Positions 1 through 12,779 of a stretch of 64,000 nt of DNA are shown here, one piece after another (the first letter of the stretch is position 1; every line of letters starts with the position of its first letter). Both the position numbers and the translations under genes were made by a program. The stretch is from Siphonodentalium dalli (Eukaryota; Mollusca; Scaphopoda; Gadilida; Siphonodentaliidae). The notes under the pieces were generated by a model. That model had not been told where the DNA came from. It made no database searches and saw nothing but the letters and a program-made list of their open reading frames with translations. Location of the stretch: positions 115,062,004-115,126,003 of the forward strand of contig CP136064.1 in NCBI GenBank assembly GCA_032622095.1, written 5' to 3'.

Positions 1-115
1 GCAGCATTAAAGAAAATGTGCCGCATTCTCTTATAAATATATTGTTGTCTCCCATAGGGAACCTCGCTTATATAAGAGAATGAACTGGCTTCCATGGTCA
101 AGGTAAATATTGTTA
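1..115. repeat. Partial copy of a TTAA hairpin family (family E)
   Basis: Begins in the window edge with GCAGCATTAAAG and carries the inverted pair built on CTCTTATAAATAT...TATATAAGAGAATG around a CTCCCATAGGGAACCTCG centre. The same hairpin recurs at 19309-19380, 23250-23412, 28942-29203 and 43437-43588. Confidence 0.55.
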
Positions 116-677
116 GGCCAATGTGATCGGGTAAATACTCATATATAGCTACTAAGACGTAAGTTACAAATTTTCCATATAATCATGGTACTAAACATCC
201 AGACCCCTGGAATGTCCAGAGGATATGAAATGTCCACACCCAACAAGAAGTGCCATTAACTTTTCGGAAAAAAAATATACCTGATCTAAACATTTGACTA
301 CCCAGGATTGTAAATAATCTATGACGTCAAATGTATACACGACCTGCAGCTCAATGCTTTGCCACAATCAACATTAGATATAGAAAGGATACATATTGGC
401 CTTCCAGGAGTATCTATATACAGACAAAAGTCTCTTTATATATAGATTAAACTATCAAGATGCTAATGTTTTCTAGATGTGTCAGTGAATTCTTGGATGA
501 TAGAACTTCAAATTATTACGGCATTAACACAATGATGTCTAAACTTCCTTTGGTACATTTATGGCGAAGTAAAAACTTTCTTGGTATGCGCACACAAGAC
601 ACCAGACAATGCCACCGGGCATTTTATCTTAATTGTGTTTAAGTTTCAAATGGCCTGTTTAGTAATAGCATTACTAT

Positions 678-1274
678 CAGGGTACGCGCTGTCACTTGCC
701 AAATTTGCCAATGGCAAAAATAATTCACATTTGGCAAAAAATATTTTCATTTGGCAAAAGTTTTGGCAAGTAACTTTTTAATTCCTCAATAAAGTTGAAA
801 AAATATCGGTCAATCAATACTATTCATTTTAGGAAACTATTACAATAGATTTACATTAGTAGTGTTTTATATGGTTTTGGAAAAGTTAACACTTCCATTA
901 AGATGCAGTTAATCTGGTAACATTATTATCGATGGTGGGGGGATTACCCGTATTTAGTGTGATGGTGTTGTTTACATAGCTAATCCACTTGTGATGTTCC
1001 CTTCTGATGAAGCAACTCTGCTACCATTTTATTGTTCGGTGATTGGTTTATTGTTGTATGATAAACCACAACAGAGATGCGAGTGTAATTATTAACTAAC
1101 TGCATTCCTATCGATATCAAACGTCGTTCAAACCGCCAGTGTCTAAACATAAAACTCAATCAAATGATACTATCAGGGATAACATTTGGCAAATTCTAAT
1201 AGAATTTGGCAAAAAAATATTTTCATTTGGCAAATTATTTGGCAAAAGTATATTTTGGTCAAGCGCGGACCCTG
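678..1274. mobile_element. Non-autonomous hAT-like element, 597 bp, 8-bp TSD
   Basis: Terminal inverted repeats: CAGGGTACGCGCT on the left and the complement of AGCGCGGACCCTG on the right. Both ends are flanked by the identical 8-bp direct repeat ATTACTAT (670-677 and 1275-1282), the duplication size typical of hAT transposons. Subterminal regions carry several copies of a TTTGGCAAA word at both ends, a likely transposase-binding arrangement (inference). There is no transposase reading frame inside. Confidence 0.88.
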
Positions 1275-2440
1275 ATTACTATTAAAAGAGGACCATCTAT
1301 ATAGATCTGAAATTTTCTTCAGAGCAACATATGTATATTTCAAATTATGTAGCTCATGACGTCTAGCTACTTATAGCAGTAGGCCATATATTACGACATC
1401 AGTTTACCATTGGAGGAAAGAACGTGCAGATTGTTAGTTTCAACAGGAAATCACTCCACTTCATGTACCCCCAGAAATATATGGGAGGTCAATTTAACAT
1501 TTATTACGATTTACATTTAAGCATAATGGAATTACGCTCAAGCTATTGGAATTATGCTTAAGCGTAATTGGGTTTCCTACTATTCTTACCTTGGCTGAAA
1601 TAGCATGAATATAAAATTGTGTCGTTGTGGTCGGGGCCTGACCTATATGCCCCTGAAGAATTATTTTAACTCAATCACTGAGATATGTCCAAGGATTCAC
1701 CAATTTCAACCTGAGGAGAGTTTTGAAGGAGGGTATAAGCGTAATTCAAAGTACGAATACAAGAATTTGTATGAAATGCATTACATTCCATGAAGTGATA
1801 TATCCTTTTCGGTGATCAAATATCTGGGTAGGTTACATGGTTTACAGCGCCCGATCAACATTATCAATAGTAAACATCTGTGAGCGGTTGACTCGTTTAC
1901 GCGACTCCTGGTTGCTTGGTGACATATTTTATGCCAGTTGTCATTGATGCAGTGCTCCATTAAAATTTGTTAACAGGCGGCCGATGCTGGTTAACAAATT
2001 GAAAACTGGTTTTAAATTGAAAATTTTAAAAGCTGGTTTTAAATTGAAAACTGCAAGTGCTTATGGGTGTGCGAGCAATTACTCCTGTCTCCTGGGAAGG
2101 ACTGCAGAACGCATTGCACATCTGTGAAATGCTAACCACAGAATATATTTATGCTACTTCTCTCGAAATGAGAGTTGATTATCATTATGCCTGCCTCAAA
2201 AAAGGTATAGAACTTATACAAACCTTGGTATTTTTATTTTTATTTGACCGAGTAACATCGATATACATATGTATCTATGTTTTGGAGCCTACTATCTCTT
2301 ATGGTAAATGTAAATAACGTGTATAATATTAAATGTTATATATATAATGTAAATTGAGGTTTTGATTATTATATAGACCTTTAAATTACACAAATGTGGA
2401 AATTAGATATAGATTTAGATATAGATGTGTTTTGTAATTA
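1275..2440. other. No gene recognised
   Basis: AT-rich DNA after the hAT-like element. It contains an imperfect inverted pair of AATTACGCTCAAGC-like words near 1525-1570 and short duplicated phrases (GCTGGTTTTAAATTGAAAA near 2000-2055). Nothing reads as a coding exon. Confidence 0.4.
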
Positions 2441-2444
2441 TTGG

Positions 2445-2592
2445 CAAGCCTTGAAATAGTGTGCCTGTCATTTGCAGAATGAGGTCCCCAGAGGGTGAAT
2501 TTGGTGATGCTAGCCCATTATGCGGGGTAGCATCACAAAATTCACCCTCTGGGGACCTCATTCTGCAAATGACAGGCTCACTATTTCAAGGC
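2445..2592. mobile_element. Single-hairpin MITE, family B
   Basis: Near-perfect palindrome: CAAGCCTTGAAATAGTG then CTGTCATTTGCAGAATGAGG then GTCCCCAGAGGGTGAATT, mirrored on the right. Reading frames through it are only the palindrome translated. Related copies lie at 5410-5843, 13981-14335, 15127-15541, 19624-20535, 54767-54979 and 59501-59752; the last shows an 8-bp TSD. Confidence 0.8.
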
Positions 2593-3540
2593 AACCTCGA
2601 TAGTAAAACTACCTTGATAGTTTATACCTTAGGCACAGGTGAATGATGACGTCATATAATTTTTTCTATATTTTCTATAGCGATGAGCCAAATTCTGGTG
2701 GCTTGTACATTTTTTGCGAAATTCACACATGACTCAATTTTTTAATGATAATTTCATTATAAATGAGAAGGCAGTATTAAAGTAGAGAACATATTTAATT
2801 CCTAGTATGGAAAAAAATCAGAGTTTCACATTGTTTGAGCTGACAGTTTCATCAAGTGATATGCTTGGTTTGAATGTCAGAGTGGTATTGAAAAATTGAA
2901 AAATCCATCTTAAATAAATGTCATAGCGCAATATATCCCTTTCGTTAGGTGGTTGGTTATGCAACAAAAGGGCAATTTGGCTAATATATCTGTTTTTTCT
3001 CTAAATGAGTCAGGTTCGTGAATATATTAAGCTGTCATTATTAAAAATAGTTTCTGTTATATGCCTACACATTGGTCATCTACATTCTACAGATAGCTGG
3101 AGATTAAAATACCCCAATTATACTATGAAATAAAGCTGGAAGAATCAGTTTTATGGAAGAAAAGCTAAATATCTGTATTCACGTTTAAAATATAGATACA
3201 TGTTACATGTATATCAACAAAATATATTTTGTCATACATCTAAGTAACCTTCTGGCCTGGAGATTGTCAGTCATATGACATAATAGCTATTGTAGATTGT
3301 ATATAACAATATCCTCATTTGTAAATATATTGTGTCTCAATACTTAAGATAATAAACTAATTGAATTGAAATCTAGTTTTCCAATGATGTATAACAGTTC
3401 AAGACACAGTGGTTTTCACTTTAAAGACAAACGTGCACAAGAACTCTGAGATATACATAACATACACTGAAATTTGGAATAATACTGAACTTTTTAGAAG
3501 GACCTACATCTAGCTGAGTCTATGTGTATCTGTAGTTATT
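2593..3540. other. No gene or repeat recognised
   Basis: AT-rich sequence with no long open frame, no splice-flanked exon and no clear inverted repeat visible. Confidence 0.4.
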
Positions 3541-3559
3541 TCAGTGCATGAACCAATTT

Positions 3560-3955
3560 GGGTTATAGAAGCACTGGTCTACTAGGTGCAGTGGTAGTAG
3601 GAGGGCGCGAAGCGCCCAGGATGGTCGAAAAGATCGAGAGATCTTCTCCTTCACCCTAACTAGGTGCTACCACGGCCGAGTAACTTTATAACTTTGTGGT
3701 GACTCCAATAGCGTTCTTTAAAGTGCACACACCAAAGCGTGTACATGGGTCAGCCATTGTATAATGTGGGGAAGTCGTCATTTTGTATTTAGTTCTTTAT
3801 TCAGAGGTCTCATATATATATGAGACTTTTCAGCCTGACAAACTTGGTATCTGACCGAGTTCTGATTTTTGTCAGAATACGCTGACCAGGTTGCGATTTC
3901 CGGTCCACTAGCACAAGAGACCAGTATGCTACCTCTCAGCTACTGACTTCCCCGA
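3560..3955 (-). mobile_element. Possible decayed tRNA-derived SINE
   Basis: On the minus strand the 3955 end reads GGGGAAGTCAGTAGCTGAGA followed by GGTAGC, which resembles a pol III A box, and about 40 bp later a weak B-box-like GGAAATCGCAACC. The body contains TTTAAAGAACGC, echoing TTAAAGAACC in the better SINE at 4453-4960. The boxes are degenerate and the ends unclear. Confidence 0.3.
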
Positions 3956-4452
3956 GTCTATATCGTTTTATGAATGAAATGATTTCTATTCAGCAATGTC
4001 AGATATAACATGCCAATTAAGTTCTAAATAGTATGCAGGCATGTTTATATATGCATGACAGGTTGTGATCACTTGGTCAGCTTAACACCGATAGGGTCAT
4101 TGTCACAGCTTAGGCATCGACCACAGTCAGCTTTTCAAATCGATCACAAATGTTATAGCCAGCTTTTCACAGGCGATCCATTTGTAGCTAGCGTTACAAA
4201 ATCCATCATTTTTATGCAATATATGACGTCAGTGTATGAACATGCGATTAAAATGGTGACGTCATGCATCAAAGCTGGGTTCATTTATTAGAGCTCGAGC
4301 AATTTCATGACATTGGTTGAAAATGTTGGGTATATAAATGATTAACAAATATTTAATTTATTTCCTCCCCAATAAATGTAAGCAGATTTTCATTCATCTA
4401 CAAGAATGTGCTTTGTCCAAACAATCAGTCCCATTTATTTAGACCCACATGA

Positions 4453-4960
4453 GGAACGGATAGCTCAGTTGCTCAGTTGGTTTGTGGGCCGACCTCTGAG
4501 CTAAACCTTCGACACGGTCGAGGGTTCGAATCCGACATGGTATTGGTTGGACTTTGTGTCACCATCTGTAGCCCCAGTACCATAGGCATCATGAATCAAC
4601 CATCGATGCCATGATCACTGCTATGAGAACGATTCCAGAAGGAAAGAATCTCAGACAAAATTTAAAAAACACGTACTGGGCGAATTTCGTACCTCCGCTA
4701 CTCTACAGTGTCAAGTCCAGGCTGACACTGTGCTAGGCACATATTCGGATCAGGAGCCAACGTTAATTGCTATCCTCAATATGTACACAACAATATGCAC
4801 ATGTTAAAGAACCCTACCATGGCAATGAAGTCACGGGTGAAATGGCAAAATAAAATAAAATTTGAGTCATCCGACTCACGGGACCACAGTGGAAATAAGG
4901 CACTGCCATTTACTGTGCTATCCCTGGCATTGGACCAAATAAACTCAATCACTCACTCAC
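4453..4960 (+). mobile_element. tRNA-derived SINE
   Basis: The head looks like a tRNA: A-box-like TAGCTCAGTTG (4460s) and a canonical B box inside GAGGGTTCGAATCCGAC (about 4521-4537), so internal pol III transcription is expected. The D-arm part is duplicated (GCTCAGTTGCTCAGTTGG) and the spacing is too long for a working tRNA. About 420 bp of non-tRNA body follow, ending in a short tandem tail AATAAACTCAATCACTCACT, the kind of simple tail seen on animal tRNA-SINEs. Exact ends were not confirmed by TSDs. Confidence 0.65.
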
Positions 4961-5409
4961 ATAAACATGAAAAGCTGGCTACGAATGTGATCAATGCCTT
5001 ACAATGGTATCCATCATATCAGGGTTTACTTGATTTAACTTGATTTCTGATACCGACTATAGATTGACTGATTATAAATAGACTTAATCCACTCCATTTA
5101 ACAGATTAGATTATGTAATGTGGTAGCAGGATACGTGCATGAGTACCTAAGTAATCTATGCACCAGTATATAGGTGGCCAATAACCAGTAATATAACTTG
5201 ACAATACAGAAAGATATCAGATAAAGAACGATTGTCACCAACTATAACTGTATCACTTGGTATGAAGATTTAAGTGGCAAAGTCGCTTCAATTATGCATT
5301 TATCTTCTACAATCTCATTCAAGTGGCAGTACTTAAAATATACTTTGATGTGTAATTTCAAGTACCGTATACAGCTCACAACACTGAGGCCCAGTCAGTG
5401 CCCACCAAC

Positions 5410-5843
5410 CAAGTCTGAATTTAGTGTATCTGACATTTGCAGAAAGAGGTCCCAAGAGGGTGAATTTAGTGACGCTATCCCGCAGAGCATGCTAGCATCA
5501 CCAAATTCACCCTCTGGGGACCTCTTTCTGCTTAGGTCTCATCTTCTGGGAAGAATCTATAGTCTCAAATTAACATTGTTTTCTTTTACTTTTTCTCTTC
5601 TGTGAAGTTCCTATATCCCCTAATTTCAGAAGATAAAATGCATAATCGAAATGACCAATGGGTGAACATCACCAACTTCAACTGGATAACTTCATCTGAT
5701 CCTAGCTAGGTTGAGTCCTAAACAGAATGAGGTCCACAGAGGGCAATTTTTGTGACACTAGTCCACTGTGCGGGATAGCGTCACTTAATTCACCCTATGG
5801 GGACCTCAATCTGCAAATGACTGACACACTAAATTCAGACTTG
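5410..5843. mobile_element. Two-hairpin MITE, family B, full length
   Basis: Outer inverted ends CAAGTCTGAATTTAGTG and CACTAAATTCAGACTTG. Each end carries its own palindrome built on AGGTCCC..GAGGGTGAATT (5430-5530 and 5720-5820), and about 190 bp of unique spacer (CATCTTCTGGGAAG..., ATAAAATGCATAATCGA) separates them. The same order occurs at 15127-15541, so the two-hairpin form appears to be the parent and single hairpins such as 2445-2592 are derivatives (inference). Confidence 0.75.
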
Positions 5844-6399
5844 TACCCATGCAACGGCTAAGTTATCAGTTTAGAAGTGATCAAAAGCAGCATAAATCGA
5901 AACTGTTCTGGTCTGTATCTTCATACAAAACCCTGGCTTTGAATGCACAAATTAGCATTCGCTGCATGAATTTAGATGCAGAACTGCAGGTAGATCATTA
6001 TATATAAGTGACTAAGCAGTGTGCAGAAGTAGTCATGTTCACAAGTACAATAAATTCATAGTAAGTACAATAAAGCCAGTGAAGATAAGGTTATGTCTTG
6101 TACATGTATAATTTCAGGGGTGCCAAAGCATCAACAAGGCCCTTTCTTTCTTCAAATAATGACAAGAAATAACTCATAATATCAGGGGGAGGCGGAAAAA
6201 AGTTCTTGACACGTAGGCGGTGGTGGGTGAGCATCATCTGCTCAAAAGTCATTTTTTTTCCGCAAACTGAACTTTTTTTCCTCATGCTTTTTTTTCTCCA
6301 AATATATATCATCAATATTGACCCAGTAATGGCAATAAACATTATATACTGATATATAGGAGTGCGTTATCACTTCAGAACCCATACTGAACCCCTATA

Positions 6400-9300
6400 G
6401 TCCAGGCACATTAGGTTTCACTAGTGCAAAAAATCCGGGAAAGCTGAATTTTTCAGGGATTAATAAGAACATGTTTATGAACAACTTGGCAAAAGTCCCC
6501 TAGAATCCGAGTTGAGCTTTTTGAGATATCATGATTTTTCGTAATGTGCAAATTCTGACGAAATTCCATTAGACCATATGCGAATGCAGTCATATGTAGG
6601 CTAATTTATGGACTCAATCTTCACTTATACCCGTCCATCATGAAGCAGGTGTCGATATATATGCGTAATTGATGCTAGAGCTTACTAACAGTTGATATTC
6701 CATAATTGTGATGACATTTATTGGCGAAGAGAGCATATAAATCGCATGGTGATTCAAAATTTTCCTAACAAAAGAGGGCGAGTAAAGATATTCAGACGAC
6801 AATGAGCTAAAATATGAACCATTATACTAGAACAGTGGTTAGTTCAGAACAGGAAAGTGATGAGATATATCGAACCATCACCATCCTTAAGATTTTATAG
6901 CCGGAAACATAACACTACCCCCTAAAACGTACGCCATGGCTTTGAGTGTCTGAAAGGCAAAAATACCACATAATAGTCCTGGCGTTTGACATAACAATTG
7001 CGCAAATGGTGATAACTCTATGAAACTTAGCACATAGGTTCCGTATACACTACTAATCATTTTCAGATGTATAGACGTCGCGGCAGGTCATTCCTTGGCA
7101 ACGGTTGCTAGGCAACTATCCCACATCGAAGAAATACAAATATGACTGATATTTATGGCAGTTTTAACAATCTAACCCACGTCATGCAGCATTTTTATGG
7201 TGAAAATGACATTAGTTGTTGTTCGAGTGGATCTGGCTGGAAAATTACCATAGGTCTTACTTACAGGGGTGGTAACGGTTGCTAGGGACATACCTGAAAT
7301 CGAAAAATGCCGAGCTGACTGATATTATGGTAGTTTTGACAAACTAATATAAACTACGTCATTATCATTTTATGGTGAAACAATTGTAATAGTTATTGTT
7401 AGTGTGGGTTCGACTTTAAAAATTACTATATATTTATGGTAACGGTTGCTAGGGACATACCAGACATCGAAAAATGCACACATGGCTGATATTATGGTAG
7501 TTTAACAAACTAAACTACGTCAAGTAACATTTTTATATTGAAAACAATTATTATAATTATTGTCAGTGTGAACATGGCAGTAAAGTTGCCACATTCGTTA
7601 CCTAACGGGTGTGTAATGGTTGCTATGGACATATCCACCTTTGAAAGCATACCATATGTATGAGTTTCTGGTAATTTAACTGATATAACTGTTTCATAAT
7701 ATGGTATGAGTATCGGGAAATTTGCATGATATAATTGTTTCATAATATGCCATATTATGCTTATATTGACAATAATTCATAACTAAAGGTTGTTGTGTTG
7801 TGTACTGCTGCATTCTCGTGTGGCAAATAGGTATTGAGGTATCATTGTTGCTAGGTAACCACCTACCATTGACAAATCTTCTTTAAACTGACAGACTATT
7901 CAGTTAGTTTTATCAGAATTACATACCTGTGTGGAGTTTATTATTGTTTATTCCATCAATAGATTGTTGGAATACATTTTAATGAGACATGTAAAACTAT
8001 TGACCCACATTTATGTCGATACCACCTGAACCCCAAACTATGGTGGTGCACACGGCCAGTCGATAGGGACTTCCATCCTATAGGGCGTTGGTCAAATGGC
8101 TGAAAACGGATGTACGTATATGGTATTCATATAGAGACGTGGATCCATGCACATGCATTTTGGTCCATGACTTACCCGTAGGCATGGGGTCCATGTGTCT
8201 CCTATATATGTGGATCAGTCCATTGCCTACCAGCATATATGTGAATCTATGAAATGATTAATAACGCCGGTGCCGTAGCTTTTATTTAGGGACCTGTGTC
8301 CATGTCCTACATATAGGCACCTGTATCACTACATACATCATTATAGTCACCTGTGTATTAGCACTATTTAAACTTGCCTGGGTCTTTGGTGTAGATATAT
8401 CACGTATAAGGGGTATGTCAATATCCTACATATAGACAGACACCTGCTTATGCCTGGGTACAATGCAATATGGCATACATATATCGGCCTTGGTCCATGG
8501 CCTACACGTATGGGTATGTGTCCATGGCCAACCTACAGTGCCATATGTGTATGGGCTATTTATAAGGGCCCCCCACCCTTAACTTTTGTATATGTGGCAT
8601 CGGTCCAATATCTATATATAGGTTGGTCTGTCATAAAACTGTCTCATATGTTCATACCATATATAGGTTCCTGAATCCATGGTGCACTAAGGTATTGTGC
8701 ATCGGACTTGGTCTATGGTATCTTAGTACATGGTCTATCTGTGGGCACTTGGGTGTTTGCACCATGTAACAGTGTCATGATCATGGTCATAGATACCATA
8801 CATGTATGGTTATATGAAGCGGTCTGGTTCATGGACTATACATATCCTACGTCCATAGTCTATATGTATGGACATGGGTCCTGTGACTATATATGTGCCT
8901 GGGTTCCTAACCTAACTATTGTAGGCTAGGGCCATGGCTAACATATTGGTGGCTGACCCTAGCTATGTTCTGTATATATAGTAGAGTGGGTCCGTGACTT
9001 ACATTATATAACTAGCTGTGTGGGTCTATGGCTTATATAACTATTATGGCCATGCCTCATATTAAATATAAGCAACAACTTTTCAACTCTCACTTTGAAT
9101 TCCCGATATCTAAACTGATGGAGCATAACGGATAATTGTACCCATATTCTGGTTAGGCTCACACTAACAACATTTATAATTGTCTTCACCATAAAAACGT
9201 TAATACTACCATAATATCAGTCATATGTGCATTTTTGTATTTCGGGTATGACCCTCGCAACAGTTTCCACTCATATAAGTAAAAATTATATGGTATTTTT

Positions 9301-10284
9301 TTCAGCCAGCTCAACACTAACAACAACTGTTCTAATTGTTTTCAACATAAAAGTGCTATTAGGTGTAGTTTAGTTTGTTAAAGCTACCATAATATCAGTC
9401 ATATGTGCATTTTTAGATTGTGTGTGTGTCCCTAGCAACGGTCACCCCTTGTAAGAAATATGTTAATTTGTCAGTCAGGTCAAAACTGACAACAAATATG
9501 TTCACCATAAACATTCTACACGACGTAGTTTAGTTTGTTAGAACACATATAATATCAGTCATATGCATTTATCCGATGCCGGGTAGTTGCCTAGCAAATG
9601 TTGCCACATGTGAAAATGAGCAGTAGCGTATAAGGAACATATGTGCCAAGTTTCATGCTTTTATCGCCCTTTTCACAGTTGGTGTGTTTTCTACAACAAG
9701 CACTTGGACTAGCGGAAGAGCAAAATGTGACGAGTGCCAGTTTAGGGGGTATGGTTATATTTTTACAAGTATTGACCACTTATCATAGGTATAGTTGCTA
9801 ATCCCGCATATTATTTTGCTGGAGTGATGTCTGTGCAGTTTTTAAAACAAATTGATTGCGCATACGTAATGCATAGTCCGAGAAATTTGACATCGAATAG
9901 GACAGTTTGTCTGAAAAAAATCGTCATTTTTTGGGGTCATTATGTTATTTTATATCCATATCCGCGAAATTCAATCAAATCCCCCCGTTGTATTTGTATC
10001 TCTGGTTCGAGAATTGTGTATTGACTATTGAACAATATTGAGTACATTTGGTATATGTTTCGGCTGAAAAATTGTTATATCATCCCATTATTCCTATGAT
10101 TGTGAAAAACTTAAAAGTTTTAATTTTTTTATGGAAAAAATTGGTTAACTCCGAAAGCTCAACTCCGATTTTAGGGGACTTTTCGTGACGCATCCGCGAT
10201 GTTATGGCCTAAATAATATAAAAAAATCAGCTTTCCCGGATTTATTTCCTTACTTTTCCCCATTCACGCCTAATGTGCCTGGAC
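6400..10284. mobile_element. 3.9-kb foldback element with TA flanks
   Basis: Ends are inverted: GTCCAGGCACATTAGG at 6400 and CCTAATGTGCCTGGAC at 10284, each flanked by TA (6398-6399, 10285-10286). The outer arms match at many points, for example AAAAGTCCCCTAGAATCCGA near 6490 with its mirror near 10180, and ACACTACCCCCTAAAA near 6910 with its mirror near 9750. Each arm also holds degenerate tandem copies of a phrase around AACGGTTGCTAGGGACATAC (7085, 7260, 7440, 7615; mirrored near 9240, 9420 and 9590). The centre (about 8040-8990) is a separate minisatellite. No transposase frame was found. Confidence 0.8.
8040..8990. repeat. Degenerate minisatellite at the foldback centre
   Basis: Loosely repeated phrases such as GTCCATGGCCTACA, ATATAGGCACCTG and CATGGGTCC recur every 30-50 bp. 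The two open frames here (8450-8674 and 8708-8929) translate this repeat into W/Y/P-rich sequence and are not taken as genes. Confidence 0.55.
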
Positions 10285-10494
10285 TACTATGTTGGATACA
10301 AAGAATTCATCACTGTTCCAAATTGTGACCTGAAAAAAAATTTGGCCCTACCTGCTGTGAATTAATAAACAAATGTTTCTGATAATATTATAAGTTAAAA
10401 CAGCACTGTTGTATTGTATTATTCTTCATATAAGAGAAAAGTATTTCCATTCTAGTAGTTTAGCCTGAGCTTGATTCTCGAGATAATAGTTTAA

Positions 10495-10765
10495 CCTTTT
10501 CTATACCAAATACTCCTTGATGAGTTGTTCTCATAGGAATTGTTCAAATAAAAAGTTCAACATTTGTTGAACTTATCATCTGAATATTTCCTACCAATGA
10601 TTATGAATCATCCTGCTCTTGTATTATGTGTTTATCTGTCTGTCGTCTGCTTTTATTACCTGGACACCCCTAAATTAATTGGTGCCAATTAATTCAACAC
10701 CCCTCTAAATTAATAATAGACCATTCAAATGTATACTTTTATAACTCAATCTTGCTTTTGGAAAG
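10495..10765. mobile_element. TTAA-flanked MITE, family C
   Basis: Flanked by TTAA (10491-10494, 10766-10769). Starts CCTTTTCTATACCAAATAC and ends CTTTTGGAAAG. The interior carries CTGTCTGTCGTCTGCTTTTA and TAATAATAGACCATTC, both found in the other copies. Confidence 0.7.
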
Positions 10766-11817
10766 TTAATGAAAATTAGAACAAAGTCAATCTATTTTCA
10801 AATGTACTTGCATATATTGTTTTACAGACTTTTATAAAATTTATCTCATTTGACATGAACCCACTTCGAAGGCCTTGAGTCCCTTTAGTACACTGTGCAG
10901 CTCTAAGAATTCAGAACTGATTGTATCATGGTCGCATATAAATCATATGAACTAGTAAGTTCCTTGCCAAAAATGAATTAGATTTATAGTTTAATTTGAA
11001 AAATCCTGAACTAGAATGGGAAGCCTGAAGATGGATTTGAAGTGTGATCTACAATACTCAGAACAGCATAATGCACTTCCTCTGGAAATGACTGCTATCC
11101 CTATTCGATTACAGGCACTGACATATAGAGACATGTACATTTGAATGTGCAAGGCATAGACACTGCATGAAGTGTTAATCGCACAAAACACACTTCAAAT
11201 CCTTATTGCAGTCAAATGATGCATAATGCAGGACTTAACAGCATGGATGTGAATTAATTTGCAAATAATCTCAGTAAACACATGTAAACTAAAATACATG
11301 TGTATGCAGCAGTATGTTTATATGGTTATGACACCACATGCTATGGTTATAAATAAAAGCTGTCACTTTTCAGTAACACAAAGCATATATGCCATCACAT
11401 AATATATTATATATTATACTTTATTTCAGACAATAAATGTCCATAGTATGATTATAGAATATGTATAACAAAGGAACGTGATCCGTACAAAGTATGTAAT
11501 GAGGTAGATCAAACAGGTAAATTGACAGAACTGTTTGTCAGTTGTATAATCCATGTGCAGTAATTCACTCGATATCTATGAAATCCCAGATGAATCATAT
11601 ATAGGCACAGCCTTAGCACGCGGACACCTTGGTTAAAAAAATGGGTTGCATCAAGGAGATTATTTATAACATCTCTGTCAATCACTCCAATTATGAAGGA
11701 AGAATATGCATCATATCTTGTTTGCAGTTTTTCACATTTCAAAATGGTGGCATTGAATGTTTCATTAACACTCTTCTCCAGATGCACAATGTTCCAATCC
11801 TTCTACAATTTGCTTAA
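10766..11817. other. No gene recognised
   Basis: Non-repetitive AT-rich DNA. Frames at 10991-11191 (minus) and 11509-11817 (both strands) overlap one another and show no domain or conserved motif, and no WSB1 terminal exon could be read here. Confidence 0.35.
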
Positions 11818-12018
11818 CACTTTCTATACTAAATGGATTGTCCCATTCGCTCATAAAAGTATAGGAATGGTCTATTATTAATTTGGAGGGGTGTTCAGGC
11901 AATAAAATCAGACGACAGAGAGAAAAAAGATAATATAAGAGAAGAATGATTCATATTCATTGGAGGGAAATGTTCAGATAATAAGTTCAACAAACTTGAG
12001 TATTTAGCATAGAACGGG
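11818..12018 (-). mobile_element. TTAA-flanked MITE, family C, reversed
   Basis: TTAA at 11814-11817 and 12019-12022. The start ACTTTCTATACTAAATGG and the end ATTTAGCATAGAACGGG are inverted versions of one another. Its interior is the reverse of the 10495 copy (GGTCTATTATTAATTTGGAG, then GACGACAGAGAG). Confidence 0.72.
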
Positions 12019-12129
12019 TTAAAGTGAAATCACCTATTTTATTGAGGTGTGGTTTTATACATGTTAGTCATATCACTGCTAAATGACGTTATGACATTGT
12101 GTGCTGGGCTGTTGATTCATTTTCCAGTA

Positions 12130-12775
12130 GAATAAAAGGTCGGTAGACCTCATGTCCGCCTCTAAGTGTCGGCTTGATACGACCGTTGTTTGCGCATAAA
12201 AACCTGGCTTTAGTGCTAGTAAACCTACATACCAAATTTAATTTCATTCAGTACACATTTACTAAAGTTATCATCCGGAAACCTCAAATTGGCAAAAATT
12301 CTAAGTAAAAAAGAAAAACATAACTCTGGTGAAAATTGGCGGGCGGAACCCGAATTCGAACTTGACCTGTGTTTTGCTGGGAGAAAGACACATACAAAAT
12401 TTGGTTTAAATCTGATTAACTCTACTAAAGTTATCATCTGGACACCAACTTTTGGGGTTTTATAATGTATGTCGGGTCGGAGGACAAAAAAGGGCCATAA
12501 CTCTCGCAAAAATTGTCGGATTAAACCGAAATTCTAACTTGAGCTGTATTTTGATATAAGTAATCCATTTTGCATATAAACAAGAATTCGAACTTGACCT
12601 GTCTTTTCTGCTAGTAAACCCACATACCAAATTTAATTTAATTTGGTTCACTCTAACTAAAGTTATCATCCAGAAACCTCGGACGGACGGACGCACGGAT
12701 GGACGTGCTGATTATAATAGTCCTCCAAACCCGTTGGGTCGGCGGACAATAAAAGGTCGGCCGACCACAGTGTCC
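12130..12775 (+). mobile_element. Pearl/Helentron-like repeat (core plus GGACGG run)
   Basis: Two to three degenerate core units carrying CATAACTCT, GAACTTGACCTGT, ACATACCAAATTT and GTTATCATCCGGAAAC, followed by GGACGGACGGACGCACGG (12684 on) and a short end GCTGATTATAATAGTCCTCC. The layout of about 160-bp cores and then a GGAC-rich run is that of pearl/HINE elements described in bivalves (family knowledge). The frames at 12225-12696 minus are repeat translation. Confidence 0.6.
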
Positions 12776-12779
12776 CCCG

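Noticed and set aside
4453-4540. A tRNA gene, from the A- and B-box-like words.
   Set aside because: The D-arm region is duplicated, the spacing is too long and no acceptor stem pairs. It is the head of a SINE.
8450-8929. Two consecutive plus-strand frames as a secreted-protein gene.
   Set aside because: Both are translations of the GTCCATGGCCTAC minisatellite in the foldback core.
10991-11191. WSB1 terminal exon with a SOCS box (CRSHFKSIFRLPILVQDF on the minus strand).
   Set aside because: Only a loose resemblance to LCR...LPIP: the spacing is about nine residues short, no WD repeat precedes it and no acceptor fits the required phase.
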